DNA of 64,000 bases from NCBI GenBank assembly GCA_039586035.1, contig JBDHLD010000002.1:62001-126000 (forward strand), in the 5' to 3' direction. Positions 1 to 9,683 of this stretch are shown one piece after another (position 1 is the stretch's first letter; every line of letters begins with the position of its first letter). Under the pieces are notes generated by a model that was not told the origin of the DNA, did no database searches, and worked only from the letters and a program-made list of their open reading frames with translations. This stretch comes from JBDHHQ01 sp039586035 (GTDB lineage Bacteria > Gemmatimonadota > Gemmatimonadetes > Longimicrobiales > Gaopeijiaceae). A program made the position numbers and the translations under genes.

Positions 1-109
1 CCGAACCCGGGAGATGCTCCCTCAACGCGGACTGGAGATCGGCGTCGCTGATGGGGGCCAGACCTCCACCCGGCTGTTGCGGATCTCTTCTCGTCTTCGT
101 CCGTGCCAT
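1..109 (-). CDS. N-terminus of an unidentified protein (runs off the left edge)
   Basis: An ATG at 109-107 opens a frame that stays open to the window edge. It encodes 36 residues beginning MARTKTRRDPQQPGGG and then ISDADLQSALREHLPG, a basic, Pro/Gly-rich start followed by a probable helix. No Shine-Dalgarno sequence is visible just upstream. It would be the next gene after the outer-membrane protein at 337-1641 on the same strand, across about 230 bases that hold no other credible frame. No family can be assigned from so short a piece, and it could be a chance frame. Confidence 0.35.
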   Translation of the reverse strand, partial: MARTKTRRDPQQPGGGLAPISDADLQSALREHLPGS

Positions 110-336
110 GGTATCGGTTTCGACGTGGGGCGGATGCGCCTCGGCCTCGGCGGCCAGGTCCGAACCGCGACTGTGGCGCTTCACCTGCCGCGCCCGCGGG
201 TGAGGCCGCGGTGCAGTGGCCCCGCAGCGACACCGGGCACCCCGGACGCGGAGGCAGCCCGGCCCACTGCGCGGGAGGCGAACAACCGACCGATCATGGT
301 ATCAAGCAAGAGGCGGACCATATTCGCAGACCTGTC

Positions 337-1641
337 TCAGGGTCGACGGAACCGCTCCAGTCGCGGGTTCACGACGTTGTTGAAGATCGAGCCGAACTGG
401 TATGTCAGGCCCAGGGATGTACCCACGCGGAAGTCGGTGGCGAGCTCGCGCCGGAAGAGCAGAATCTCCTCGGGCGTGGCGTCGCCGGCGCGCAGGGAGA
501 GCTGGTCCCGCACTGCGGCATACCAGGCAGAAGCGTCCAGGGAGAGTCCACGGAACAGCCGGACCTCGAGCCCCGCAGCGCCGGAGATGCTGTAGAGTGA
601 GAGATCCTGCAGGTACTGCCGGCCGGTGAGCTCGAAGTTCGCGTCGCCCCACGGCTGCTTCAGGTCCAGGGATACGATCAGCGCGTGGTCCGCGACCTGC
701 TCTTCGAGCTTGTCGTAGATGGTCGTCTCCAAGTACCCGAAATCGTTGATTCCCAGCGTATAGAGGAACGTGAACTCCCGGCGGGTCGACTCGGCGTAGG
801 GGAAGATGTTGTACTCGAACGCCCAGGCGATTCGGTTCGCCAAGTCGATGTTGGAAAACGTCGACGACCAAATGTCCCAGCGGAGACCGGTGGCGAACCG
901 CGCACCGATGCTGTGGGCAGCGTACGCGCTCGCGCTGTTCGAGCGGGCGATGCTGGTCAACGTCTCGTCTTCGAAGTCGAACTGGTCCTCCCGGTAGAAG
1001 GTCGAGCCTCTCAGGCGAATCTTCAGAGCCTCCGTCGTACGGTTCAAGGACACCGACCCGAACAGGCTCGTGGCGCGCTGCTGGGACTCGCCGTTGTACT
1101 CACCCCCGGCGCTTATGCGAAACACCCAGAAATCCCACGGATCGTAGATCTGGGTGTCTCCCGCCGTGAGGCCGTCGGCGCCGGGTTCCGCGGGCTCGAA
1201 AGTCACCGAAAGGCTCCTGGCCAACGGCGTCTGACTCGCGTACCGGACGAGGCCGAGCTCCAGGGTGCGGGTCAGACCTGCCCGTTGCTCGTCCGACGTG
1301 TCGGTGTCGGAGGAGCTGAAGACCAGCTCGACGTCGTCGTCCTGGAATCGGCCGCGGCCGATGAACGCGAGATTGAAGCTTCGACCCGCCCCGGACCGCT
1401 GGGAGGTCACGAGAACGTGAACGTCGCCGTCCGCGCGATCGAGGACCCAGTTCACGAAAGCGATCTCACGGCGGAAGTGGTCGAAATCGCAACCCCTGGT
1501 CTGGCAGTCCAGAAAGACACGAACGGTGCTGTCGCCGGGGCCTTGTTGAGCGATCAAGGGGGTGCTCGAGACCACCAGAGCGGCGACCAAACCGCGCGCC
1601 CACGTCCGCGCCCTCCGGTGGGCCGGGGGGCTCTTCCTCAT
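337..1641 (-). CDS. Predicted secreted outer-membrane beta-barrel protein, uncharacterised family
   Basis: This 434-residue protein has a signal peptide (basic MRKSPPAHRRARTWAR, then a hydrophobic core ending SSTPLIAQQ). Residues about 39-135 form a compact domain (VRVFLDCQ..GCDFDHFRREI, then a DVHVLVTSQ strand) with two cysteines at 46 and 51. The remainder, from about residue 160, is rich in alternating aromatic and polar strands (GGEYNGESQ, FYREDQFDFEDE, GLRWDIWSS, FEYNIFPYAESTRREFTFLYT), typical of an outer-membrane barrel. The frame extends upstream to 1863, but the start at 1641 sits directly before the signal peptide. I cannot name a function. The first domain looks like a periplasmic alpha/beta module; the barrel call is an inference from strand pattern. 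Confidence 0.72.
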   Translation of the reverse strand: MRKSPPAHRRARTWARGLVAALVVSSTPLIAQQGPGDSTVRVFLDCQTRGCDFDHFRREIAFVNWVLDRADGDVHVLVTSQRSGAGRSFNLAFIGRGRFQDDDVELVFSSSDTDTSDEQRAGLTRTLELGLVRYASQTPLARSLSVTFEPAEPGADGLTAGDTQIYDPWDFWVFRISAGGEYNGESQQRATSLFGSVSLNRTTEALKIRLRGSTFYREDQFDFEDETLTSIARSNSASAYAAHSIGARFATGLRWDIWSSTFSNIDLANRIAWAFEYNIFPYAESTRREFTFLYTLGINDFGYLETTIYDKLEEQVADHALIVSLDLKQPWGDANFELTGRQYLQDLSLYSISGAAGLEVRLFRGLSLDASAWYAAVRDQLSLRAGDATPEEILLFRRELATDFRVGTSLGLTYQFGSIFNNVVNPRLERFRRP

Positions 1642-1896
1642 TCGGGCGACGTCCGTGCCGCGTGACGGCGTCGGTTCACCGCCTCGCGTCCGAGCGACGG
1701 TCGGGCACGACGCGGGAGCAGGCGCGAACCCGGGCTCCCACAGGGGACTGTGCATGCGGTGAGGCGCCCCCGTACGCCCGTCGTACCCATATACAGGAGG
1801 ATCGGCTTGGAGTGGGGCCGTGGAGAACGCCTCAACATACCCGGTCTCCTCAGCCGTTTCCAACGACGCCGGCCGGCGGGTCGAGTCCCAACGGCC

Positions 1897-4632
1897 TCAG
1901 GCCCCCTGGGCCTCCGACCCTCCCGATACCGGCCCTCCGGCAGGCCGATCGCCCGTTGCCGATCCCCCTCCCGGGACCGCCTTTCCGGAGTCCAGGGACT
2001 TCAGCGCCTCGAGCATGGACCCGTTCACGGACGCGCAGCTCTGCAGGATCCAGAAGGTGATGGTCATGGCGAGGATCAGCAGGCCGGCCGCGGCCCCCGG
2101 AGCGGCATCGAGGGACGCCAACACCCCGAGACCCAACATCGCCAACGCCGTGGCCCAGATCACCCTCGATCTGACGAAGGGCCAGAGCCGGAATCGCACG
2201 AATTGCCGTCCTTCCCCGTGCTCCTCCACCGTCATGACGGTCCTGACACCGCCCCAGAGTCCCGCACCGACCTCCAGGTCCCACCGGTCGTGCCAGTCGC
2301 CGCGGCGGGGGACGAGCCCGCGAGCTCGGAGCCGCTCCTCCATGTGACGCAGCCATTCCTCCGGTGACCGCCACGCCTCGCTCCAGATGGAGACGATCCC
2401 CGGCCGGGGAAAGGCCGCGGTCCCCCTGCCCCGCCGCCGCCACGGGGTCAGTCCTTCTCGGAAGCGACCCCACAACCTCACGAACGGCTGGGTCACGTGC
2501 AGGAAGGCAGTCGTCCCCACGAAGCGGACGTGATTCCACAGCCCGTCCGCCGCGCGTTCACGGCTCGAGCGGGCCGTGGCGCGCAGAGCCTGTGCCAGGG
2601 GCAGCAGCAACGAGACCAGCAACGCAGGGAGCGCCCACAGGAGCGGCGTCCACAGGGTGCCCAACAGCGAAAGCAGCGCCAACGTACCGGTGGCCAGGTG
2701 CCATTCCGGGACCATGACCACGGACAACATGAAGTTCGAGCCCCGGTGGTAGAGGCGTTGGAAGGGGGCGTTCCCCCACGTGCCGTAGTACACTCGTGGG
2801 GGGCTCCAACCGAGGTGCTGATAGAATCCCGGACCGTAGAGGCGGCCTCCCCAGGAGAGGTGTCCGGCGGCGTTGTACTTTTCGGGCCATTTCCGCTCGA
2901 GCAGCGCCTCGGCCTTTCCGTAACCCCGCTGCTGGCGCCAGTAGTCCCGCACGGAGGCCCGCGAGTGGTGATACACCACCGCGCCCGGGTGGAAGCCCAG
3001 CTCCCAGCCGGCTTCCTGTAGACGCCAGCACAAATCGACGTCGTCGCCCGCCGCGCGGAACTGGGGGTCGAAGCCCCCGACCCTCATCAGGTGGTCCTTC
3101 CTCACCGCGAGGTTGCATCCCGGCAGGTGCTCCGCGACGCGGTCGGTGAGCAGGACGTGGGTCGGACCACCCGGCGCGTGCTTCACGCACTCCGCCATCA
3201 TCGGGGAGCCCGGCGGCAGGATATTGGGGCCACCCACGGCCGCGTACTCGGTCTCCTCGAACGTCTTGCCCAGGTAGTGCAGCCAGTGGGCCTCGGGATA
3301 GGCGTCGTCGTCGATGTAGGCCACGATCTCACCGGTCGCCGCCGCCGCCCCGGTGTTGCGCGCACTGCTGAGGCCGCGGTTCTCCGTGGAGATGACGCGC
3401 ACGTCGAACTCGCGAACGATGTCGAGCGTGGTGTCCGTGGAGCCGTCATCCACGACGAGGACTTCGTAGTCGGGATAGTCCAGGGCGGCGAGGTGCTCCA
3501 GCGTTTGCCTGATCGTCCGGCTCCCGTTGTGAGTGCACACGACGACGGAGATCCGTGGCAATGAGGATGCGGGAGCGACGGGTCCGCGGGCGAACGTCCG
3601 GGCCACCGTGGTCAGGGCCGGCTTGGGCGTGCGATCTCGGGCGGTGAGTCCGAAGTCCCAGTCCTCGATGTCCAGGCCGCCCCGATGCCATTCGTCGGTC
3701 CACGCGAAGACGAACGCTCCGGCACACCCGGACCCCAGCACCGCCTCGAGCTGCCAGCGCAAGGCCTCCGCCTGTCGATCCTTCCCGTGGCGCAGGCTGT
3801 CCAGCCCGATCTCGGCCATCACCAGAGGGCGGTCACCGGCCAGGTTGTGGAGGCGCGCGAGGTAGCCCTCGAGACTCTGCCTCGTCTCCAGGTAGACATT
3901 GAAGGAGACAAAGTCCAGAAACGGAAGCTCCAGGTATTCGGTGGTCGGGTAGTTGACGTACGTGACCAGCGCTCCGGGATCCTCGGACTTGGCGATGTCG
4001 TGCAGGTTCGCGATGAAGCGCTCCACCCTCCCCCGACCATGCCAGCGGACGATGGGCGCCGGGATCTCGTTGCCCACCGCGAACCCCAACAGCGCCGGGT
4101 GCCCCGCCACGCTACGGGCCGCGTCCCTCACCTGCTTGCGGATCTGTCGCGTGACCCGCCGGACGTCCAGGAAGGTCACGTGCTGCGTCCAGGGGAGCCC
4201 GACCAGGACGTGATGGCCGTTCGCGGCGGCCAGCTCCAGCAGCCACTCGGGGGGAGGGGTATACGTCCGGATCGAGTTCAATCCCGCGGCGCGCATGACC
4301 CGGAAGTCCCGGTCGACGACGTCCCGCGGCGGATACTCGGTTCCGTCCAGCTGCGGTCGGAACGTTCCGTAGGTCACGCCGTTCAGGTAGGCCTTTCCGC
4401 CCTGGGCGTGAAAGAAGCGGCCAGATATGGTCGGCCGCGGCCCGGAGAGCCCGATCCGCTCCGAGCGTTCGGGCTCATCCCCGACGTTTCGGCTGGGCCC
4501 GTTGCCGGACGGAAGGATCCAGGCAGGGCTCGGGCTCTCGGCAGGACGGGCGGATGGCAAGCTGGGGGACGCCGGAGCCCCGAGGGTCGCCTCGTGCAAC
4601 TCCGGCCTGGGAGAGTTGGGGGTCTGTGCCAT
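1897..4632 (-). CDS. Glycoside-hydrolase-like / family 2 glycosyltransferase fusion, membrane-anchored
   Basis: A 911-residue, three-part protein. Residues about 70-345 resemble a clan-A TIM-barrel glycoside hydrolase (GH2/GH5 type): GNE at 187-189 is the usual acid/base site and the Glu of VMAEIG (274) the usual nucleophile. Residues about 358-600 are a GT2 (GT-A fold) transferase with VVVCTHNG, VVDDGSTD (395-396 acidic pair), YIDDDA (441-443) and AGDDVDLCWRL. Two hydrophobic regions follow (about 645-685 and 824-865), separated by a polar stretch of about 140 residues. The start at 4632 is set by an AAAAGGA ribosome site five bases upstream; the frame continues to 5007 but that extension crosses the tRNA gene. 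The likely role is synthesis or remodelling of a surface polysaccharide, with donor and acceptor unknown. Confidence 0.85.
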   Translation of the reverse strand: MAQTPNSPRPELHEATLGAPASPSLPSARPAESPSPAWILPSGNGPSRNVGDEPERSERIGLSGPRPTISGRFFHAQGGKAYLNGVTYGTFRPQLDGTEYPPRDVVDRDFRVMRAAGLNSIRTYTPPPEWLLELAAANGHHVLVGLPWTQHVTFLDVRRVTRQIRKQVRDAARSVAGHPALLGFAVGNEIPAPIVRWHGRGRVERFIANLHDIAKSEDPGALVTYVNYPTTEYLELPFLDFVSFNVYLETRQSLEGYLARLHNLAGDRPLVMAEIGLDSLRHGKDRQAEALRWQLEAVLGSGCAGAFVFAWTDEWHRGGLDIEDWDFGLTARDRTPKPALTTVARTFARGPVAPASSLPRISVVVCTHNGSRTIRQTLEHLAALDYPDYEVLVVDDGSTDTTLDIVREFDVRVISTENRGLSSARNTGAAAATGEIVAYIDDDAYPEAHWLHYLGKTFEETEYAAVGGPNILPPGSPMMAECVKHAPGGPTHVLLTDRVAEHLPGCNLAVRKDHLMRVGGFDPQFRAAGDDVDLCWRLQEAGWELGFHPGAVVYHHSRASVRDYWRQQRGYGKAEALLERKWPEKYNAAGHLSWGGRLYGPGFYQHLGWSPPRVYYGTWGNAPFQRLYHRGSNFMLSVVMVPEWHLATGTLALLSLLGTLWTPLLWALPALLVSLLLPLAQALRATARSSRERAADGLWNHVRFVGTTAFLHVTQPFVRLWGRFREGLTPWRRRGRGTAAFPRPGIVSIWSEAWRSPEEWLRHMEERLRARGLVPRRGDWHDRWDLEVGAGLWGGVRTVMTVEEHGEGRQFVRFRLWPFVRSRVIWATALAMLGLGVLASLDAAPGAAAGLLILAMTITFWILQSCASVNGSMLEALKSLDSGKAVPGGGSATGDRPAGGPVSGGSEAQGA

Positions 4633-4719
4633 GCGGTCCTTTTCTGGCTTCCAAGCTTGGGGCAGGACCCCGTTGCGGCGCTCCGCGTACGGCTTCGAGC
4701 GACGATCCTGTCTCGAGAA

Positions 4720-4776
4720 CGTTGCACGGGCGCAACGAAACGTAGTCTGCCCTCGACACCGCCCCGAGCGGTGTCG
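4720..4776 (-). promoter_or_regulatory. Two inverted repeats in the leader of the GH/GT2 gene
   Basis: The 345 bases between the GT2 gene and tRNA-Met contain no gene. They hold a 9-bp perfect stem with a 5-base loop at 4754-4776 (CGACACCGC arms) and a 6-bp stem with a 6-base loop at 4720-4737 (CGTTGC/GCAACG). Both lie 90-145 bases upstream of the start codon at 4632. They could be operators or transcript hairpins. No convincing -10/-35 pair stands out between them and the gene. Confidence 0.25.
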
Positions 4777-4939
4777 GCGACTAACCCTCGTCGCGCCGTG
4801 ATCCCGTATCCCGGTCGCGGAGGCAGAATGGAGATGCTGGAAGGTTCGTGCCAGTCCCGTGCCTCCGCAGAACCATCCAGACGACCGGCACACGTGGTGC
4901 CGCGGCGGGGGAGATTGGGAGGGACGACGGGGCGCCGGT

Positions 4940-4965
4940 CGACCCGGTCCTGACGGACCGGGTCG
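4940..4965 (-). terminator. Hairpin after tRNA-Met
   Basis: Perfect 11-bp stem (arm GACCCGGTCC plus one closing pair) with a TGAC loop, starting 12 bases beyond the 3' end of the tRNA on the same strand. There is no T-run after it, so it is either a non-canonical terminator or a processing barrier. Confidence 0.45.
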
Positions 4966-4977
4966 CCGGCCCCGAAA

Positions 4978-5051
4978 TGCCGGAGGAGGGACTCGAACCC
5001 CCGACACGCGGATTATGATTCCGCTGCTCTAACCGACTGAGCTACTCCGGC
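4978..5051 (-). tRNA. tRNA-Met (anticodon CAU)
   Basis: Full 74-base cloverleaf: acceptor stem GCCGGAG pairs with CTCCGGC, followed by discriminator A with no encoded CCA. The D arm is GCTC...GAGC, the anticodon stem GCGGA/TCCGC encloses loop ATCATAA (anticodon CAT), and the T arm contains TTCGAGT. The first acceptor pair is G-C, unlike the mismatched first pair usual in bacterial initiator tRNA, so elongator Met is likely. An isoleucine tRNA with a modified CAU (lysidine) anticodon cannot be excluded from sequence alone. Confidence 0.95.
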
Positions 5052-5065
5052 GAGGAGTGGAAAAA

Positions 5066-5094
5066 AAGCTGGCTCTGGGGGGTTGGGTTGTCAA
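5066..5094 (-). promoter_or_regulatory. Likely promoter of tRNA-Met
   Basis: A consensus -35 hexamer TTGACA lies at 5094-5089 (minus strand), about 37 bases before the mature tRNA 5' end at 5051. The matching -10 region about 17 bases on is AT-rich (GCTTTTTTT) but not a good TATAAT match. The geometry fits a short tRNA leader. Confidence 0.4.
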
Positions 5095-5188
5095 GACGAT
5101 GGGCCGGGTGTGAGCTTTCAATACGGGTCTCACGTTCCTTGGAGTTCGGACACCCGGACCCGCACCCCAACCTTTCTGGGAGACCACG

Positions 5189-6136
5189 ATGGACCTGGGC
5201 ACGATTCTCATCCCCGCCGCGATCTTCGGGGGCGCTGCGCTGCTCACGAGCCTGCGGATCCTTTACGAATACGAGCGTGGCGTCATCTTTCGCCTGGGTA
5301 AGCTCACTCGCGCCAAGGGACCGGGCTTGATCTTCCTCGTTCCGTTCGGCGTCGAGCGGATGCGCAAGATGGATCTTCGCGTCGTGGCGTTGGACATCGC
5401 CCCCCAGGACACCATCACGAAGGACAACGTCAGCGTCACGGTCAATGCCGTGGTCTACTTCCGGGTGGCCGACCCGGCGAAGGCGGTCGTGGAGGTCGAA
5501 GACTACTACTTCGCCACCAGCCAGCTCGCGCAGACGACGCTCCGCAGCGTCATCGGTCAGTCCGAGCTGGACGAGCTGCTGGCCGAGCGCGAGCGCATCA
5601 ACGAGGTGGTCAGGCGGATCATCGACCAGGGCACGGACCCGTGGGGCATCGACGTGACCGCGGTCGAGATCAAGGACATCGACCTGCCCCAGGAGATGAA
5701 GCGGGCCATGGCCAAGCAGGCCGAGGCCGAGCGGGAGCGCCGCGGCAAGGTCATCGCCGCTGAGGGCGAGTTCCAGGCCTCTCGGCAGCTGGCCGCTGCC
5801 GCCAAGGTCATTTCAGCTCACCCGGTCGCCCTGCAGCTGCGCTTCCTGCAGACCGTGGTGGAGATCGCGGCCGAGAACAACTCCACCACGCTGTTCCCGA
5901 TCCCCATCGATCTGTTCAAACCGATCATCGAGAAGGCGACCGGCGTGGAGGGCGGGGGAATCCCCGACACCCCGGGCGCGCTGCCGTCTCCGGAGCAGCT
6001 TGCCCAGCTCAGCGACGAGGAGGTGCAGCTCCTGGCCGATTCCGCTCGGCAGCTGCTCGGAGTGGGCGAAGGCGGGGGCTCGGGCGTGCCGGCGGAGGCC
6101 GCAGAGAGTGAGCCCGAGCCGTCCGACGGCGGCTGA
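5189..6136 (+). CDS. Slipin (stomatin/SPFH/band 7 family membrane protein)
   Basis: A 315-residue protein with one N-terminal membrane helix (about residues 4-24), then the band 7 domain beginning YEYERGVIFRLGKL. Family hallmarks follow: GPGLIFLVPFGVERM, DLRVVALDIAPQD and the helical AMAKQAEAERERRGKVIAAEGE segment that drives oligomerisation. The C-terminal 60 residues are acidic, Gly/Pro-rich and probably disordered. Slipins form large membrane-associated assemblies and often pair with an NfeD protease partner; no nfeD gene lies beside this one. The start is supported by GGGAG seven bases upstream. It is transcribed alone, divergent from the tRNA and convergent with ftsB, with a strong hairpin behind it. 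Confidence 0.92.
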   Translation: MDLGTILIPAAIFGGAALLTSLRILYEYERGVIFRLGKLTRAKGPGLIFLVPFGVERMRKMDLRVVALDIAPQDTITKDNVSVTVNAVVYFRVADPAKAVVEVEDYYFATSQLAQTTLRSVIGQSELDELLAERERINEVVRRIIDQGTDPWGIDVTAVEIKDIDLPQEMKRAMAKQAEAERERRGKVIAAEGEFQASRQLAAAAKVISAHPVALQLRFLQTVVEIAAENNSTTLFPIPIDLFKPIIEKATGVEGGGIPDTPGALPSPEQLAQLSDEEVQLLADSARQLLGVGEGGGSGVPAEAAESEPEPSDGG

Positions 6137-6193
6137 GCCGCCACCCGGACACCGCCGCAGGTTCTGACGCCACCTGGGGCATCATTGGCAGAA

Positions 6194-6226
6194 CGGGCCG
6201 CCTCCCGGGTAATGGGAGGCGGCCCG
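6194..6226. terminator. Bidirectional terminator hairpin between slipin and ftsB
   Basis: Perfect 13-bp stem (arm CGGGCCGCCTCCC) with a 7-base loop, lying between the convergent ends of the slipin gene (6136) and ftsB (6266). It has no strong T-run on either strand, but its stability and position suit a shared terminator. Confidence 0.7.
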
Positions 6227-6265
6227 CCTTCACGGGGTGAGCGGGCTTCCGAGGGCGTGATCCCC

Positions 6266-6585
6266 TCAGCCGGGGTCGTCGGTCCCCGCTTCGGCTTCCT
6301 CGTCCCGGCCTTCGAGGGAGTCGGGCACCAGCCTGTACAGGATCTCACCCTCCCGGATCATCCCGAACTTCTCTCGCGCGATGCGCTCCAGAGCTGCCGG
6401 GTCCGACTCTAGCGAGTCGGCACGGGCCCGCAGCGCTTCGATCTCGGCTCGCAGCTCCGCCAGCTGGGCCTCGGCCTGGGCGTGCTCCGCCCGAGCCCGA
6501 CGCACCTCGAACACCGAGTACTCTCCACCGAAGAGGGCGTAGTAGGCCGCAAGGCAAAGCAGCAGCGGGAAAATGAGTCGTCGCG

Positions 6586-6589
<4 letters not shown>
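6266..6589 (-). CDS. ftsB: FtsB/DivIC-type septum formation protein
   Basis: A 107-residue bitopic protein: a short cytoplasmic MTRR start, one membrane helix (LIFPLLLCLAAYYALFGG), then a heptad coiled coil (EHAQAEAQLAELRAEIEALRARADSLE) and the family signature ERIAREKFGMIREGEILYRL. FtsB links FtsQ and FtsL in the divisome. The start at 6589 overlaps the enolase stop as ATGA, so translation is probably coupled. An in-frame alternative start lies two codons earlier at 6595. The eno-ftsB order is common in bacteria. Confidence 0.88.
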
Positions 6590-7863
<1,274 letters not shown>

Positions 7864-7939
7864 GGTCGCCTCGCTGTTGTTGTGGTCATGGTTCCCGGCC
7901 CGGTAAGGTCCGGCGCCAACCCTGCCGTCTCCGGGCCCG

Positions 7940-8671
7940 TCATGCGGTCGTGGGGGGTGCGATACCACCCCGGAGCTCGGCCACGGCCTCGAACGCGCGT
8001 CCGAGCAGCAGATCACGGTCGCCGTGCCCCAGGCCCTCCACCTCGATGGGCGCGCCGATGCGCACCTCGATCTTTCCGGGCTTGATCGTCCAGGCTCCCT
8101 TGGGCATGATGGCGCGACTTCCCACGATCGCCACGGGCACGACCGGGACTCCCGCCTGAATGGCCAGCACGAACGCGCCCTTCTTGAACCGCTGAAGCTC
8201 GCCGGTCCGAGTCCGCGTGCCCTCCGGGAACATGACGATGCTGGAGCTGTCCGAGCGGATCTGGCGTGCGGCGAGGTCCAGCGACTCCACCGCCGCGCCC
8301 CGGTCGCCCCGATCCACCGACACGTGGCCACATGCCTGGAAGGCGCGCCCGAAGATGGGGACGGACGCCAGCTCCTTCTTGGCCACGAATCGGCACCGTC
8401 CCGGCAGAAACGCCGCCAGGGTGAAGACGTCGAACCACGATTCGTGATTCGACACGAGGATCTGCGGTGTCTCCACGTCGAGGTGCTCGGTGCCGCTCAT
8501 CTCCACCGGGCAGCGAGCGGCGCGGAGGATCTTCCGGGCCCATTCCCGGGGGTGGTGGTCGCAGATGCACCGAGCGTTCCGGAATCCGAATCGGGTCGCC
8601 ACGATCATGTGGGTGCCGTAGAGGGCGGTCCACGTCACGCCGACCGTGAAGACCCATAGCGTCCGTATCAC
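7940..8671 (-). CDS. plsC: 1-acyl-sn-glycerol-3-phosphate acyltransferase
   Basis: A 243-residue PlsC-family acyltransferase that would convert lysophosphatidate to phosphatidate in membrane lipid synthesis. The catalytic HX4D motif is NHESWFD, and the substrate-binding FPEGTR motif is present. VGSRAIMPKG and KIEVRIGAPIEVEG are typical of the C-terminal half. An N-terminal hydrophobic stretch (LWVFTVGVTWTALYG) should anchor it to the membrane. It starts at a GTG that overlaps the thiL stop as GTGA, so it is coupled to thiL. Confidence 0.93.
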   Translation of the reverse strand: MIRTLWVFTVGVTWTALYGTHMIVATRFGFRNARCICDHHPREWARKILRAARCPVEMSGTEHLDVETPQILVSNHESWFDVFTLAAFLPGRCRFVAKKELASVPIFGRAFQACGHVSVDRGDRGAAVESLDLAARQIRSDSSSIVMFPEGTRTRTGELQRFKKGAFVLAIQAGVPVVPVAIVGSRAIMPKGAWTIKPGKIEVRIGAPIEVEGLGHGDRDLLLGRAFEAVAELRGGIAPPTTA

Positions 8672-9681
8672 TCGCCCGCGTCCCCGGCAAAATGATCGAA
8701 GGCACCCGTGCGGGTGCGCCGGCCCGCCTCACCGGGCCGGGCGCGAACGTATACCCCCGATCCGGTCCCAACGGTGCCCACGCGCGTCAGATCCACCCCG
8801 AACTCGCGGGTGAAGGCGTCGGCATGCTCCTCGACCGAGCCGGGCGGAGTCGCGAGACACAGCTCGTAGTCCTCGCCACCCGTGAGAGCCAGCTCGGTCG
8901 CGACACGCTCGCCGAATAGCCCCGGCAAGAGCGGGTGAACCGTCAAGCGGAAGAGGTCCACCGTGATCTTCACCCCTGACGCCGCCGCCAAGTGGGCCAC
9001 GTCGCCCTGGAGCCCGTCCGAGATGTCGATGAGGGCGTGCAGGTCCGTCCTTCGTGCCAACCACCTGGCCTGCGCGATCCGAGGTGCGGGTTCAGCGTAG
9101 GCCCGACGGAGCTCGGGGGGCGGGCGCCGCCCTTCCCGCCAAAGACGCACGGCGCCGGCGCTACCGCCCAATACGCCGGTCACCCAGATCTCGTCACCCG
9201 GGGCGGCGCCTGAGCGCAGCACGGGCTCGGAGGCCTGCCCCAGCACCGTGACGTCGAGCATCAACGGTCCCGGCGAGGCCGAGAGATCGCCCCCGACCAG
9301 CGGCGCTCGGGCCTGCGCGCACGCCGACACGACCCCGCTCGCGAGCTCGTCCCAAGCCTGGGCCCCGTCGGCTTCGGGTAGCGCCACCGAGACCAGAACG
9401 CCCACGGGCTCCGCGGCCATGGCGGCGAGGTCGCTCAGGGCCGCCGCGACCGCTCGGAAGCCGATCTCCTCCAGCGAGAGCCAATCCCGCCGAAAGTGCA
9501 CGTCCTCGACGGACAGATCCGTGCTCACCACCAGGGGGGTCCCCTCCACGACAGCGGCATCGTCACCTGGGCCTACCCTGACGCGGGCGGGAAGAGACGC
9601 GCGGGCACGCTCCAGCAGCGACCGAATCCGGTCGAATTCGACCCCTGGCCCGAGTCCACCGCCGCCGTCACGGGTCCGCAC
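8668..9681 (-). CDS. thiL: Thiamine-monophosphate kinase
   Basis: Phosphorylates thiamine monophosphate to the active cofactor thiamine diphosphate. The 337-residue protein shows the PurM/AIR-synthetase-like fold motifs: VGPGDDAAV, STDLSVEDVHFRRDW, GFRAVAAALSDLAAM, LVGGDLS, ALIDISDGLQGD and LTGGEDYEL. The chosen start is the GTG at 9681, two bases after the upstream stop. An in-frame CTG two codons earlier overlaps that stop as CTGA and could also serve. The frame stays open to 10608 inside the neighbouring gene, but nothing upstream resembles ThiL. No other thiamine genes are nearby. Confidence 0.95.
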   Translation of the reverse strand: MRTRDGGGGLGPGVEFDRIRSLLERARASLPARVRVGPGDDAAVVEGTPLVVSTDLSVEDVHFRRDWLSLEEIGFRAVAAALSDLAAMAAEPVGVLVSVALPEADGAQAWDELASGVVSACAQARAPLVGGDLSASPGPLMLDVTVLGQASEPVLRSGAAPGDEIWVTGVLGGSAGAVRLWREGRRPPPELRRAYAEPAPRIAQARWLARRTDLHALIDISDGLQGDVAHLAAASGVKITVDLFRLTVHPLLPGLFGERVATELALTGGEDYELCLATPPGSVEEHADAFTREFGVDLTRVGTVGTGSGVYVRARPGEAGRRTRTGAFDHFAGDAGE

Positions 9682-9683
9682 GG

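Noticed and set aside
110..336. Gene in the gap near the left edge
   Set aside because: Plus-strand frames that cross it are composition artefacts opposite the outer-membrane gene; nothing credible on either strand.
3685..4953. Long plus-strand open frame opposite the GT2 gene
   Set aside because: High-GC third-position bias keeps opposite frames open; the composition is Arg/Gly/Pro-rich and no motif is present, while the minus strand has clear domains.
4633..5007. Extension of the GH/GT2 frame upstream to 5007
   Set aside because: The first residues of the extension are the antisense-free reading of the tRNA-Met 3' half, a familiar artefact, and a good ribosome site supports the start at 4632.
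7864..8331. Upstream extension of the enolase frame
   Set aside because: It overlaps plsC and has no similarity to enolase; the TTG start with GAGG gives the exact family N-terminus.
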